Below, piece after piece: positions 12,714 through 24,550 of a stretch of DNA of 64,000 bases (the first letter of the stretch is position 1; each line of letters starts with the position of its first letter). The stretch lies in NCBI GenBank assembly GCA_015345905.1, contig JADDTR010000003.1:434001-498000 (forward strand), read 5' to 3'. The position numbers were made by a program, and so were the translations under genes. This DNA comes from Aotearoamyces nothofagi (taxonomy: Eukaryota; Ascomycota; Leotiomycetes; Leotiales; Tympanidaceae). The notes under the pieces were generated by a model. It saw only the letters and a list, made by a program, of their open reading frames with translations. It was not told where the DNA came from and did no database searches.

Positions 12714-13565
12714 AGAAGATCCGACAAGTGCCATACTGTAGATGGCAGCCCGAACTGCTTAAGACAGACCGAGCATACCCGGCGCTGAGGACTGTTGCGT
12801 GTATATCTCTAGTGCTGGAATAACAATGCTTACTCACTCCCCTTCATGAGGTTGCGGGGACTGTAATTGTATAGGACATATGATCCCAACTTTGCGAGTT
12901 GAGAAAGGGAAAGCTAGCTTTTCACGAAGGATCGAGCGGAGCTTTATATTATGATCTTGTTAATGGGCTGGTTTAGAGATAAGTATCACTATATAATGAT
13001 TAAGTACTTAGTAGCCTTGATGAAAAAATGCCAATTCATCAGCGGCATATCCAGCTGTTTGCGGATCATCTTGATAGTGATTCATATAGAACGGCCTGGA
13101 AGAAAGCGATGCGATACGTTTATTCGTGTGCCGGGTTGAAACAACACCACTTGTTCTACTTGCAAGCACGACGTATCAATTTGGCCGCGTTGATACAAAC
13201 CACAAAGAAACGTCGCATCTGTTGAATGGGTTTGCACTTCTATATCATCCGTAGAGATGTAGTTTGAGTATAGCCAAATATTAAATCATATCATGACCAT
13301 CTGATCTCACGACTAGCAAACACAGTGGCACAGAGGGCAATATGACAACAGTATGCTATTACAGTTAGTTCTACGCTTTGATAGCGCCCTATATAGCCCT
13401 ATGTCCTCGAACAATATATGTTCTATAAGAAGATGCAAAAAAAAACTCCAATCCCTATGTCCTTTTGAGAAGAAAGTCCCCATTTATCACAACAACGCGA
13501 TGCCTTGAAACCAAACGCTAATATAACGTCTACAAGAAGTAGCAAAAGGATGTCGCGACACCAAC
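12714..13565. other. Intergenic, no gene seen
   Basis: AT-rich spacer between the convergent DUF202 and kinase genes. It probably contains both 3' UTRs. No domain or splice-linked frame is visible. Confidence 0.5.
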
Positions 13566-16218
13566 TTATTTTTTTGTAGGCGATGGGGGTATCTCGTCGG
13601 CCTCAAAGACTGAGTCTTCTATGTCCTGTTCCGTGACGGGGCTGAATGTATCGACCTCTTCAATGTCATCCTCGTCTTCCTCTTCAATGATCTCGCCACT
13701 TCTTCTCCCAGTCAGGCTGGTACTGCGAGAATGGCTTCCCTTCTTCGATCCTGTATCTGACCCACTACCTCCGCCCCCAGAGAATCCAATATTGAGTGTA
13801 GGTCCTTTGAACAAGCTTCTCTTTCGTTTTGCAAATACCAGTCCTCCAGAGTTAGCGTTGGTGTTCCAGTTAATGGCTTCATTCAAATTAAAGGATGATA
13901 TGGGTGGCTGCCGCACAACGCGTATGTTGGATGGAAATGCGGAGATTGTTGGGGTTGCTGGGAGGACTTTGACGGAGTGGTGTGGGGAGCGAGTAGCAAG
14001 AGGGGTTTTGTTGACTGCGTCGGAGCCATTTGAGGATGTAGAGGAAGCTTTGGAATGGGAATGGCGGTGATGATGAATGCTGCGAATGGAAGAAACCGAA
14101 GACGAGGTTGATTTGCGACCTCGAAGGCCACTACCAGTGCGGCGAAAGGAAGAATGTGGTGTCAGAGGTGCAGGGGAGAGTGAAGTGCGCTTGCCTGGGG
14201 TACTATAAACTCGTGGAGCCGGTGGATATGATCTCGGACTAGGCGTGTTGAGCTGTGGTTGTAGTGTTGCAGTCTTTGATGTTACAGGCCGTTGGCCAGC
14301 ATCTTTGGTGCTATTGCGAGAACCTTCTACGGTTTTTGATTGGAGATTTGGTGTGGAAGTACTAGTTCTATGACCAGGCGATTTCGCACGTTTGGCCGAG
14401 TCCAAAATCCAATGCTTCCAGTGAGCCAGTTGATTAATGAATGGATGCTGGTGTCTTCGCCTCATGCGCTTGGCAACATCCTCCGAAAGTAGATCAGAAT
14501 TTGGTGTGACAAGTTGCAGTGTGCTGCCACGACTTCGAGCCCCCCGTACTATGCCTTCTTTTGGTGGTGGAATAGGACGGTGTCTTGAGGAACTCGCAGA
14601 TCGTATAGAGTCCTTCTCAATTGGCGGAGGAGCTTCAATCTTCCCTGGAGAATCTAATTGCGCATTCTCTGGCAAGCCGGGAAGGTCGGTAAAGGGGATA
14701 TCAGGATAATGTGCGCTCCGTCTCTCTTTTCTTCCTCTGCCCTTTGGCGGATCAGAAAGGATGAGTTTGTGGTCTCCTTCCTCATTGACCTGATGAAGAG
14801 TTGGAGCTAGACGTTCGAGACGACTACTGGCAGCGCTCAATCGTCTCGATGCACGAGCCTCTGCTTCTTTCTCTTTCCGTTTTCTTTCCCTCCTTTTTTG
14901 CTTGCGCTCCTCTTTTTCAAGCAGCAGGGCCCACCATCCACTTAAAGCGTCGCATCTTCTTGCGAGAACATTCTCAATGACCTGATCTATGTCCACGCCA
15001 GCACTACGCATCCGCTCTAACGTGTCCTTTTCTAACTCTGTGGTGAAAGGTGCTGGTTGCTGGAGCTTGAGAATGGCCTGCTGCTGGGGAGCGTGCTCTG
15101 CAAGGAATGGATGTGCCAGTATATCAGAAAGAGCCGGGCGTAATAATGGCCGTTTGGACAACAGGATACCGATCAGTGATCGTGCATCTGCTGTCAAATG
15201 CTCGGGCCATTTCGGTTCTCCGCCCAATATCTTCGTTCTCATAACATTGTCATCGTCGTCATCGAATGGCAGCTCTCCGCACAAGAGCGCATACAGGATC
15301 ACTCCTAAGCTCCAAACATCAACCTTCTCGCCGGCATATTTCTCCCCCTTTAACATTTCCGGAGCGCTGTATGCTATTGTCCCACAAAAAGTCTGAAGAT
15401 AGCTTGCCTTCCCCTCATACTCTCTGGTGAAGCCGAAGTCGCATAGCTTGACGTTTTCGTTCTTGTCGAGAAGGATATTTTCGAGCTTGAGATCGCGATG
15501 AACACAAGACAGATTATGTACGTATGTCACTGCTCCCACTAGTTGGGTAAAGATCTTCTGGACCTTGTCCACCGGTAACGCGCCATTCTTGAGGAGGTAG
15601 TTGTACAACTCGTCGCCTAGAATAAATCATTAGCCATGATTACATGTAGCTCCCAACCTGCTTAGCCTACCTGGACAGTACTCCAGCACAAGCCATACCA
15701 GCGATTCAGTAACTATAACCTCGTACAGGCGGGCAATATGAGGATGCAGGAACTGCCGATGATGGTGGATTTCGCGCGCAAGGTTCGAGTCATCCTTCTT
15801 CGCGGACTTCAACACAACCTATGTCTTCCGTCAGCCATTTATGCCAAATGCACCGGAAACCTTCGCGCACTTTGGAGCCATTTGTGAGCTTATGTGAAGC
15901 TAGGTATACTTTTCCAAACGACCCCTTCCCAATAAGCCGCCCAAGTGTATAGTTTCCAACTGATCGCAGCTCTTTCGACGAGAACTCCCTAAGAGAACGG
16001 TATGTCAGTATTCGCCCATCAGAGGCAGAGCAAAGGGCAGCTTACTCCAACAGCTCTTGGTATGAACTGGCAAGCTATTCACCAGATTGTCAGTACATGC
16101 ATCGCCAGGGAGTGAGACAAGTGTGTCTCTGCCGGATCAGCTGATTGATGCCCAAGAGGGATTTATGTACCTTAGCTTTCCGACCTTGCGATTCAGCTCT
16201 CAGCTTAGCTGTCTGCAT
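13566..16218 (-). CDS. Serine/threonine protein kinase, CAMK-like (Kin4/YPL150W type)
   Basis: Five exons (16171-16218, 16046-16074, 15871-15988, 15671-15818, 13566-15616) join in phase to 797 residues. The first exon begins MQTAKLRAESQGRKAK. The kinase domain spans roughly residues 39-300: glycine loop GKGSFGKVY, lysine of VVLK at about 69, catalytic HRDLKLEN (Asp about 156), DFG (Asp about 174), and GTIAYSAPEML. All catalytic residues are present, so an active kinase is expected. The long C-terminal half is Ser/Arg/Lys-rich and probably disordered, with basic patches and an acidic stretch near the end (about IIEEEDEDDIEEVD). From memory the kinase core resembles yeast YPL150W and proteins annotated Kin4-like in Aspergillus; I infer only family membership, not a role in spindle-position control. 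Confidence 0.93.
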
Positions 16219-16822
16219 ACCAGTCGCCGTTCACACCTCCTTCTGCTAAAGTTCCTAGAAGACCGTCGTCCGTACATTCAAATGCGGCGGCTCATGCGTG
16301 TCAACGGGGGGATGCTGCTCACGCGTATCCGTAGGTTTGCGATGGCTGTGGGTGGCGTTTCGGTAGTTTCAGGTGTCGAAGAACGTTATGGGAACAAGTA
16401 TCGGATCATTGGCGTGAGTGGCACGAGGCTGGATTTACATGAGATGCTTCTTCGGGGGGTTGTGGCCGCACGTTTTGAAGTTTGAGATGCAGACACAGGG
16501 GATCCATGTACAGCCAGCACGGTCGCCGCTAACTTATATATGGAGACAGTTGGTGGTGGTGCACCTCGGCATCCCAAACGGCTCCTAGAAGCCCCTACAA
16601 ACTCCTCCAGAGACCAAGAGGCCACACTTATATCCTCCTCCGTGCCATTATTACAACTGGGTGGTGATCTATCAATCCGTCGGATTCCTGGCCGCTGGCT
16701 CGGATATATCTTGTCTGTCCTGACTGGCCCGAAGAAGCCGGACCAGAATTGCTTCTGCGCACCCGACGTATTGCATGCTTATCTGATCGAATTTACTCCT
16801 TTTCATTCCGCTACCCGTTCAT
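16219..16822. other. Intergenic, no gene seen
   Basis: Promoter and 5' leader region of the kinase and 3' side of the next gene, both on the minus strand. The open frames here are unlinked and unrecognised. Confidence 0.5.
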
Positions 16823-18111
16823 CTACGGACGCAACGACCTCAAGGATAACTCAACGCTAGTGTCCTCTGTAAAGCCCAGGAATAACAGTGCTTCATCACC
16901 CACAAGTCCAGTCTCGATGTTACTGGTAACTATCACGCCGATTTACAGTCATGGCAGCCCTCTGCTTCTTCCCATCCGTAATCCAAGTCAATTCAACTCA
17001 CCCCAAGCCATCGATTCTCGCGAGCTATCTGGACGAGAATCATAGCTGCTTCTAAGGTTTCTTTAACTTCTTCCATTTTCCCTTCTTTTTTCAATTGCAA
17101 AATGATTTCGTTCGTCTGGGATGCCTGTCGAAATGCTTCTATCAATGTTACTTCCGGATCCGGAGTATCTTGCTGGTAGGAAGAGACATATGAAGCTACT
17201 AAAGAATTGGCAAGGCGCGGTGAGAAGGACGTTTCTTCTGCTTTTCGCTTTCCTTTATCCATTCTCGTGTCAGTGTTCGACTCCGGAGTCATCAGCATAG
17301 CAACTGCTTCCGATTTTTTCTTGATGGTTGTACTTCTGCCTCGGCCCAAATATCGTCTCCGTATAGCTTGGGAGGCATTCCCATCTTCCGTGTCCGTGTC
17401 TCCCATATCCGTGTCTCCCATATCCGTGTCTCCCATATCCGTGTCTTCCACGTCCGTATCTTCCATACCTACCGCATCGTCCTTCTCCACGAAGAGCCCA
17501 CCCATGGCCTCTTCAGCGATACGATTTTCTGGAGCAATCTGGGATCGAGTTTTCCGGGCTTCGTTTGCCACTCCTATTCGGGTGGTCGAAACACCCCTTG
17601 ACTTCTCTACTCGTCCGCCCCTAATAGACCCTGGCTGTGGTTGTTTCGAAGCGGGCTTTGTAGCCAGACGATGGTTTGGCATGGAGTCACTTCTTAATCG
17701 TATCTTTGCATCCCTCCTAGGCCTTGAACCGGCCTGGGCTCCAAGCTCAGTCCAGTCTAGCTCTCCGTCCTGCGGGATGTGGTGTCCGTCTCCACCGTCG
17801 GCATACATGCACCGCTGGCAAATCTGCATATTGCAAGTTGAGCATCTCTGCAGAACAGATCTGTTCCTCTCGTTGCAGAGGTCACATTTTGCCGTGTGTA
17901 TGTATACCGGTGCGAATTTTGTGTGGATATCAGAGTTCGTAATAGCTGGCGTTGAGTTGGCCTGGCGAGGAGGGCTGGACGTTAAGTTAAGATACGGAGA
18001 TGAAGATCCAAGTGTGTAACTATCTGGGTAGCTTAGTGGAGAGGACAAGGGCGATGATTCCATTTGGTCGCGAGCGGAGTCGCGAGGGGAGCTCATTCTC
18101 GAACCCGGCAT
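16823..18111 (-). CDS. Uncharacterised protein with zinc-binding Cys motif and DTDMG repeat
   Basis: The main exon 17002-18111 is open for 370 codons. A GTGAGT donor after residue 370 and an acceptor at 16913 allow a 30-codon last exon (16823-16912) ending in stop, giving 399 residues; without that intron the protein ends five bases later at 16993 with 372 residues. I prefer the spliced form because the exon encodes a plausible helix (GLVGDEALLFLGF). Residues of about 75-110 hold CDLC...CSTC...CQRC plus His-His, a small treble-clef/B-box-like zinc site. An acidic pentapeptide repeat (DTDMG, about three perfect copies) lies near the middle, encoded by a 15-bp tandem repeat at about 17395-17440. 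The C terminus is predicted helical. Function unknown; the surroundings give no hint. Confidence 0.7.
17395..17440. repeat. 15-bp coding tandem repeat
   Basis: Three near-identical copies of GTGTCTCCCATATCC on the plus strand encode the DTDMG repeat on the minus strand. Degenerate copies flank it, giving TDVED and DTEDG. Confidence 0.85.
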
Positions 18112-18922
18112 CCTATGCAGCTAGGTACTTCCTCGTATCAGTAGCAATGTCAATGTCAATACCAATACCAACGTGCCCAGCTCTTCGATTCTTCTGCTCT
18201 GTATTAATAGGTAGTTGTCGCAGAAAGTTAATTACCAGAGAAGCGCGTCTTCAGAGTAAGCGTCGAAAAGCTGTTCGACTAAGAAGCCTCCCCGAGAAAT
18301 TGACTTTCGCTCCACGGTGTAAGCTTTCAAGATATGGTCCTATGAGAGTAGACTAGCTACAGTGATCTTCATTTATATCAATATCTGTGAAGAAAGAATA
18401 GGCGTTGGACGATCGTGTGGGAACATGTAAGAGTGACGCACTAGTCTTAGAGTTGGTTGAAAGAAGAGATACAGCTCTCGAAACAATTGGGTTATTATCG
18501 AGAGGATCTTGGTGAATCATTTAAAAGAAGTCATAATTCTCGAAACTGCTGGGTGATTATCGAGAGGATCTTGGTGAATCTAAGGATCGCGCCTGAGTCA
18601 ACAGCTCCACGTCATGCGTTCCTGCATTCACTCGTACAAAGAAGTAGCCTTATCAAATCACAGCCATCATGATCCAGGAGACGCTGCGAGATGTCCAACG
18701 AAAGAAGTCTTGATTTGATAATGTGTTTTGGAGTCTTCCTAGACGACAAGAGGTTGTATACAGTGAAGCCTCCACGAAGCTTCGCGCTCAGAAGGAAATA
18801 GGACTGTTCTCGTGCCTAGTCATCCTTCACTAATCATGTGCATTTCTATTACGCCCTGCATAATGTAACTCCGGAACCCACGTACACACGCCCTTTTCAT
18901 ATAGCATCGTAAAATCTGCGTC
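18112..18922. other. Intergenic with a 62-bp imperfect duplication
   Basis: No gene seen. A 42-base segment at 18477-18518 recurs at 18539-18580 with few changes (shared end ATCGAGAGGATCTTGGTGAA). The remainder shows no structure I can name. Confidence 0.5.
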
Positions 18923-19626
18923 TTACCATCCGCCGTCTCCCCAAAGTCCAACAATGCTCATGGCAAACGCAAGCCCGGATAGGTAGAACCGGAGGGCCTG
19001 GCTCCTCTTGAAGCTCACCATCTCGCTTCTAATCTCCTCGCCATTAATATCCTCTTCGCCCTCTCCCTCACTGCTCATCCCCGTTCCCTCGCTGTTGTTG
19101 TCGCCCAAGACCTCGTAGCTAGCCTCCATCTTGCGCTTTCCCTTCGCTTCCCGCTTGTACTCTGCCCTCTCGGCCAGGCTCTCCAGCGGAGTTATGCCGG
19201 CAGGCTTGAAGATATAGTCGAACGAGCCGCTCGTGGCGACGATGAGTGACGTCCAGAGCAAATACGGATGGCGATATCCCCGTGGCGACAGCGCATATGC
19301 TGACAGGAAACAGGCTGTCGAGAACCCAGCGAGAGTGCGTATATCAGTGAGGGCCCGGGTAGTGAGCCTCGCGAAGGCGCTTGTGGCTACGGTAGCAGAA
19401 GGCAGGGTAAAGAGTGCCGGGATAGCATTCGTGTATATCGTATACGACATGCCCTATATTGCATATCCATAGTATCAGCTCATACTCTCACGTAGTGATT
19501 GCAAGAATTGCATTCCAGCTGGTTGTCGGAGGGGGCTGGAAAAGGGGATGAGCGGGAGCTTACCGTGAGGAGGCCGAGGGAAATGGTCCCAAACAGCTTG
19601 AAGGGTGCAACCGGCCTGGCAGACAT
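18923..19626 (-). CDS. ATG33: Atg33-like mitochondrial outer-membrane protein
   Basis: Two exons, 19564-19626 and 18923-19453, joined across a 110-nt intron, encode 197 residues. The first exon gives MSARPVAPFKLFGTISLGLL, continued by GMSYTIYTNAIPALFTLPSA. Hydrophobic segments lie at about 10-30, 60-75 and 80-95 and at the C terminus (LSGLAFAMSIVGLWGDG). Before the last one is a charged acidic linker (EGEGEEDINGEEIRSEM). This arrangement and the closing AMSIVGLWGDG match what I remember of filamentous-fungal proteins named Atg33, the yeast mitophagy factor of the outer mitochondrial membrane. Sequence conservation with yeast Atg33 is weak, so mitophagy function is inferred. It is transcribed away from the peroxisomal reductase gene 349 bases upstream. 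Confidence 0.8.
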
Positions 19627-19975
19627 GATGATGATAGCAGATCAGGAACGCGGCCTCGTTCTGGATATGTTTGCAAGGCAGCAGCTTCCGAACTGTGAGA
19701 GACGCAGGTCGCTGGGAGTCGTCGCTGACGTCGCCAATGGCATGTTCGTTGATTGGCGGCATCCTTAATCATCGCTTGCTTTGCGCCTGGTCGGTCAGGC
19801 TACGCCGAGGCTTACCCCAGCACCCCAGGTTTGCTCTCCGGCCGTCCCAAGCTCGAGGAGGTTTACGGCCGATAGAGGTTCATGCATTTATGTCAGCAGG
19901 CTGATATATTTCCAAAGGGTCATGACTTAGACAGTAACATCTAGATCTCCCAACACCGCCTGCCCACCATCCGCA
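19627..19975. promoter_or_regulatory. Shared divergent promoter region
   Basis: A 349-base gap separates the start codons of the Atg33-like gene (minus) and the peroxisomal reductase gene (plus). It must hold both promoters and both 5' leaders. I see no clear TATA box. Confidence 0.45.
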
Positions 19976-21051
19976 ATGCCAGTCCCTCGCTCAGCGTACT
20001 TATCCTCCGTCTGGCGCGATGGCATCTTCGGTGAGCATGCACGGCCCTGCAATTGCATCACAAATGTATACTGATACTGCCGAGATAACAAGGTCGTCTT
20101 CTGCACCGGTGGCGCTGGCACGATCTGCAGTGCTCAAGTACGAGCTCTTGTTGCCCTGGGAGCTAATGCGTGCATCATTGGCCGCAATGTCGAGAAAACC
20201 GAGTCTATGGCGAAAGATATCACAACTGCTCGAGAGGGATCAAAAGTCATCGGCATAGGGGCGATAGATGTGCGTAGCGTGGACAGTCTGCAGGGAGCCG
20301 TAGATCAGTGTGTGGAAAATCTGGGTGGCATCGACTTTGTAATGTGAGCGACGGCTTTCCTATCTTCTATTTACAACACACGAGAGAGAGGGACGGTGCT
20401 AACGAAAGAATGCAACACAGTGCTGGAGCCGCAGGGAACTTCTTGGCTCCCATCACCGGGCTCTCTGCGAACGCCTTCAAATCAGTGATTGACATCGACG
20501 TGCTGGGCTCGTACAACACGCTCAAAGCAACCCTTCCCCACCTGATCAGCTCGGCGGCGAACCATCCCAACACCGGCACCAGCTCCTCGACCGGCGGGCG
20601 CATTGTCTTCGTATCCGCAACGCTGCACTACGCTGGGACGCCATTGCAAGCACACGTCATGGCTGCAAAGGCGGCTGTCGACGCCCTCTCGTCGAGCGCA
20701 GCCCTCGAACTCGGCCCGCGGGGCGTCACAAGTAACATTATTGCCCCAGGGCCTATTTCTGGAACAGAGGGCATGGAGAGGTTGGTTGGCGACTCGGAAC
20801 GGGAAAGGTCGCAAAGGATGGTGCCGTTGGGGAGGTACGGATCAGTGAAGGAAATCGCGGATGCTACTGTGTTTTTGTTTGGGGACGCGGGCAATTACGT
20901 TAATGGAGCTGTACTTGTTGTAGATGGCGGTGACTGGAGAGCGCCGGGCCTGTCGGGAATGGATGGCGAGATGCAGTATCCAAACATAGTGCTTAGTGGT
21001 GAGATACCAAAAGGTGCAAAGACTGGGAGAAAGGAGGCAGCCAAGCTTTGA
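19976..21051 (+). CDS. SPS19: Peroxisomal 2,4-dienoyl-CoA reductase (SDR family), Sps19-like
   Basis: Exons 19976-20030, 20085-20343 and 20421-21051 join in phase to 314 residues. After the N-terminal segment SAYLSSVWRDGIF comes the Rossmann motif VVFCTGGAGTICSAQ, which binds NADP(H). Further on are IAGAAGNFLAPI (the NAG-type motif), SATLHYAG and the lysine of AAKAAVDAL; the usual YxxxK tyrosine is absent, as in mammalian DECR2 and yeast Sps19. IIAPGPISGTEGMERL is also characteristic of that group. The C terminus is AKL, a type-1 peroxisomal targeting signal. The expected role is NADPH-dependent reduction of 2,4-dienoyl-CoA during beta-oxidation of unsaturated fatty acids with even-position double bonds. 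It converges with the transcription factor gene downstream. Confidence 0.92.
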
Positions 21052-21427
21052 TATTAGTTATGGTTGAGTAGTATCTTCGTGATACAATTTAGAGGCATTG
21101 CTTTCATAGAGGACAATGAGGATGTTGACACTTTGTTAAATTTGGAGCTGCGTTGTAACTTACAGCCAGAAAACTATGCAATACGCAAACATGTTATTTT
21201 ACCATTTTCATCCACCGTCCCCTTATTTTTTGGTTCAGAGCCAATCCCTCCTATACTCCACCTTGTGAAAGTATGCATCTAAATCTAGCAAAGTGTCGCT
21301 TTATATAACGCCATGCCAGAATCAAAATCTGCGAATCTCCCAGCCTACTACTAGCATAATGCATTCAAGGTCGTAATTCAGCTCCATACTTCCTTCCAAA
21401 GCCTTCTCGAACAGTTACAACGGGGGA
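21052..21427. other. Convergent intergenic spacer
   Basis: Region between two convergent genes; probably both 3' UTRs. No gene seen. Confidence 0.5.
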
Positions 21428-24144
21428 TCAGTCCAAGGGATAGATGCCTTGCAGGATGTTGTAGCACCATAATGCGATCGGATCACTCGTCTTCAAATCT
21501 CTGATCCAATCGAGCATCATGGCAATACTCTGCTCAGCGTCAGCGTCAAAGCGAGGGCCACAAAACTGCTGGCGTATTTGTTGGAGTATTGGAGAGATGC
21601 GAGTCATATGGAGAATAAGGAGAATTCCAAGGAAATTCTGAGACCAACAGAATAAGTAAGGAATTAGACGTTTGTGGCGAGACGTTGGGGAGAGTGTGAG
21701 CGGCCACATGAGACAGGACTACTACACGTCAGCTTGCCTGTAGAGGTGATTGACTCTTGATAAAGATGGCTAGTGGTAAGGAAAGCATACCTTCAGGCAA
21801 TCGGCAACTCCTTCGGCATCTTCCTGGGACATCTGCTCAGGAAAGTGCAATGCCTTATAGACGAACGGTCTATAAACCATGTACTTGGCATAATAGTATC
21901 GGGTCCTCAGCAATGCAACTTGGATGTCGTAGGCGTATGGGTAGTAGACGGGTTCTCGGTCTAAATCGGTAGAGAAGAGCGGGATATCGCTTTGCTCGTG
22001 GATAGCATTAGCTAGTACAGGGTCTAGGGGTTGATTAAAATTTCGCGGTGTTTGTGTTGGTTTAGGAAACGACGTAGGATCATCTTCGGGCCACTGAAGC
22101 TCAAGTGGAAGCATGCCACGCCACTGATCAAGGGTTCCGGAAAGTTGCTTTAGAGCCGCGGCAGTTGGGCCATTGAAGTCATCGCTTGACGTGGCTGGGG
22201 TGTCCGGGTTGCTCATCGCTAGTCTTTGGTCAGCAGTGCTCGGGGACTGGCAAATGATAAAAGGCTTGGCCGTCCCGAAAATTATTTCAGGCAGGCTCTA
22301 AAATACAATACGGAGATGCATACAGTCGTTGATATCATTATGCAGATTAGCACAAAGTCTTCTCAGAGCGATTTGCGACGCATAGTGGTTTTCGAAATGC
22401 GAAGACTGATTCCCAATATGGTCTGCTTCGCAGAAAGGGCCGTTGAAACTTGGTAGGCCCACGCGTTCTTCGAGAGCAATAATGCCAGTTAGTGGCAGGT
22501 CAAGTTCAAGATGCAGCCCACTAAATAGTGTTGTTGTCAGCGGAGAGGCCATATTTTCATGTTTGATGACCTACGTTTCCATAATTGCACAATGCCAAAA
22601 CACTCTCTTGATAAGCTCCCCCCTGTGCGAATCCCAGTCAATTGGATAACTATTAAGACTTGTCAGGAAGATCGTTCATTCTATACTGTTACAGGCCTAG
22701 GAAGATCATACCACGTGACCAATACCTGGCAAGCCAACGATGCGGACACTGTAAGCCTCCAGAAGTCCTATCTAGATATAAGTGGCGGTCCAAAATGATG
22801 TTCTGGTGTGAACTTACTACATGGCGCGAGCACGACTCATAATACAGCCTTTTAAAGGTGTAAGCAGGTTTCCAAGAGAGACATTTAGGGGATGCTACGT
22901 ACGCTGCCAAGGAGAATATCTGAACATTCTCAAGATCGCACTCCGTCAGGACAAACCCAATCCGCTTTCTCGCCTCATTAAAAAGTGCGAGTCCGGGTGG
23001 TCTTTGAACACTGCCACCACGTAATCCGCTAGGTCGACCCCTATAGTGTGCAATCGGCCGGCCACGCCCTCCTTCGATAGCCAGCTCTCCCAGAGCAAAC
23101 ACGAGAAGGGCAATGACGGAGTCGGTATCGCCGTTGAAGCCCTCAGTATATACCTTGATCAGCGTATCCGAAATAAAATTCTGCCTATCCATGAAAGGGT
23201 ATATAAAATTGAAAGTGTCAAAGTAGGCCTTTGCCAATGTCATCATAACATCCTTTGTTAGGTCTGGAAATGTAACTCTGGCTCCACCAGATGTCCTGGT
23301 TGCCTGCATCTGCATGCCAATGAAAGCTCGCTCCACCAGGCCTTCGTCCAGAGGCAAGTTAGGGGTTCCCTTTTGCATCCTAACTATGAATGCTGAACCC
23401 TCTGCCTCGAGACTGCGAAGGTCTCCGATGTTTGATGGCAGGGCCTGCAGTAACAGATCTTGAATGGCAGGCCACGTAAGCATCTTGTGAGCTGCAGAGG
23501 CATGCCTGTATGGTTGACTCTTCCCAATGCCGCCGACCGGACTTGGTTGCTGCGAAGGTCTGGACGAGCTTGCAGTGTATGAACTGGTACCGATATCTGG
23601 CGTGAACAACGATTGACTTGCCGGAGAGGCTTGGGCAGGCCCAAAGCCGGAGGGCGGCAACGGACGGGTAGGTAGACGGTCAACTTTACCTTCCAGGCTC
23701 TTGAGACGATCTAGGATCTCCACCAGGGTCTTGTCTTTCCTAAAGAACAGCACTTAGCCGGACACATCCTACATGGCGTGATGCCTGGGGTGGGCGTGGG
23801 GGAGGAGGCAGACAGGAGACTCCACTGTACTTACTTGGTGGGCTGAGGTTCCCTGTACCTGCACTCGAGCTTCATTCGCGAGCATAAGCCACACTTAGGG
23901 CGCTGTTCGTCGCATTTCTGCTTCCTTGAACGACAGGTATCGCAGGCCTTTTCAAGAGCAATGGTCAGTCGGAGCAAAACACTGGAGGGCGGGCCATCGC
24001 AAGATCATCGGATGGCATAGTGAGCAGCATCTGGCAATGCTGCGAAAGAACGTCGAGGCTCACCTGCGCGGCGATGGCGCCCCTTTCTTTCCTCTGGTTC
24101 GAGGGAGCCCCGGAACTGGCACTTGATGCCGAGTCAGGGTTCAT
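21428..24144 (-). CDS. Zn2Cys6 transcription factor with fungal-trans domain
   Basis: Nine exons join in phase to 705 residues: 24064-24144, 23835-23947, 22903-23739, 22818-22848, 22715-22767, 22575-22649, 22312-22520, 21791-22218, 21428-21718. The N terminus has a textbook binuclear cluster with cysteines at 29, 32, 39, 46, 49 and 56 (ACDTCRSRKQKCDEQRPKC...), followed by a short coiled coil (TLVEILDRLKSLEGKVDRL). The middle carries the fungal-specific transcription factor domain (FDTFNFIYPFMDRQNF, DSVIALLVFALGELA, FSLAALYYESCSRHV, CQVLVTYPIDWDS). One donor (exon 5) is GTGGTA, less usual, but phase and protein continuity favour it. The frame remains open upstream without a stop to an ATG at 24960, so a longer first exon (to 975 residues) is possible; that extension is very Pro/Ser/Arg-rich. 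Regulated pathway unknown. Confidence 0.9.
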
Positions 24145-24461
24145 GTTGCGTGGGCGTGCTGCTATCGAACCTCCGTATACGTTCAGGCGATCTGTCTGTT
24201 GTTTGCCTCTTCCGTGCGTCCTCTCGGGGTGGCCTTGAGGTGGGCGGCGGGCGGTTGGGTAGAAGCAGGATGGTAAAGTAAATACGACGGCGTCCTCCCT
24301 CATAATAGGTTCAAAAGAGACATAAGAGCGGATGGCCCAGGCAGCGCAGAGGAGGAGTCGGCAAGGTGTGGGCCGGTCGTACCTGTATCGCCCAGGACAC
24401 ACGAGCACGATGCGCGGTGGTGAGGCGGCGGCGCGTGGCGAATGGAGAGAGGGAGCCGATG

Positions 24462-24550
24462 GCAAGGGCGACGGCAAGGGCGAGGGCGAGGGCGATGGGC
24501 GATGGGCGATGGGCGACGGCGACGGCGACGACGGCGACGGCGACGATGGG
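24462..24550. repeat. Purine-rich GGCGA/GGCGAC simple repeat
   Basis: Irregular tandem copies of GGCGAN units (GGCAAG, GGCGAG, GGCGAT, GGCGAC) over about 90 bases. Confidence 0.75.
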
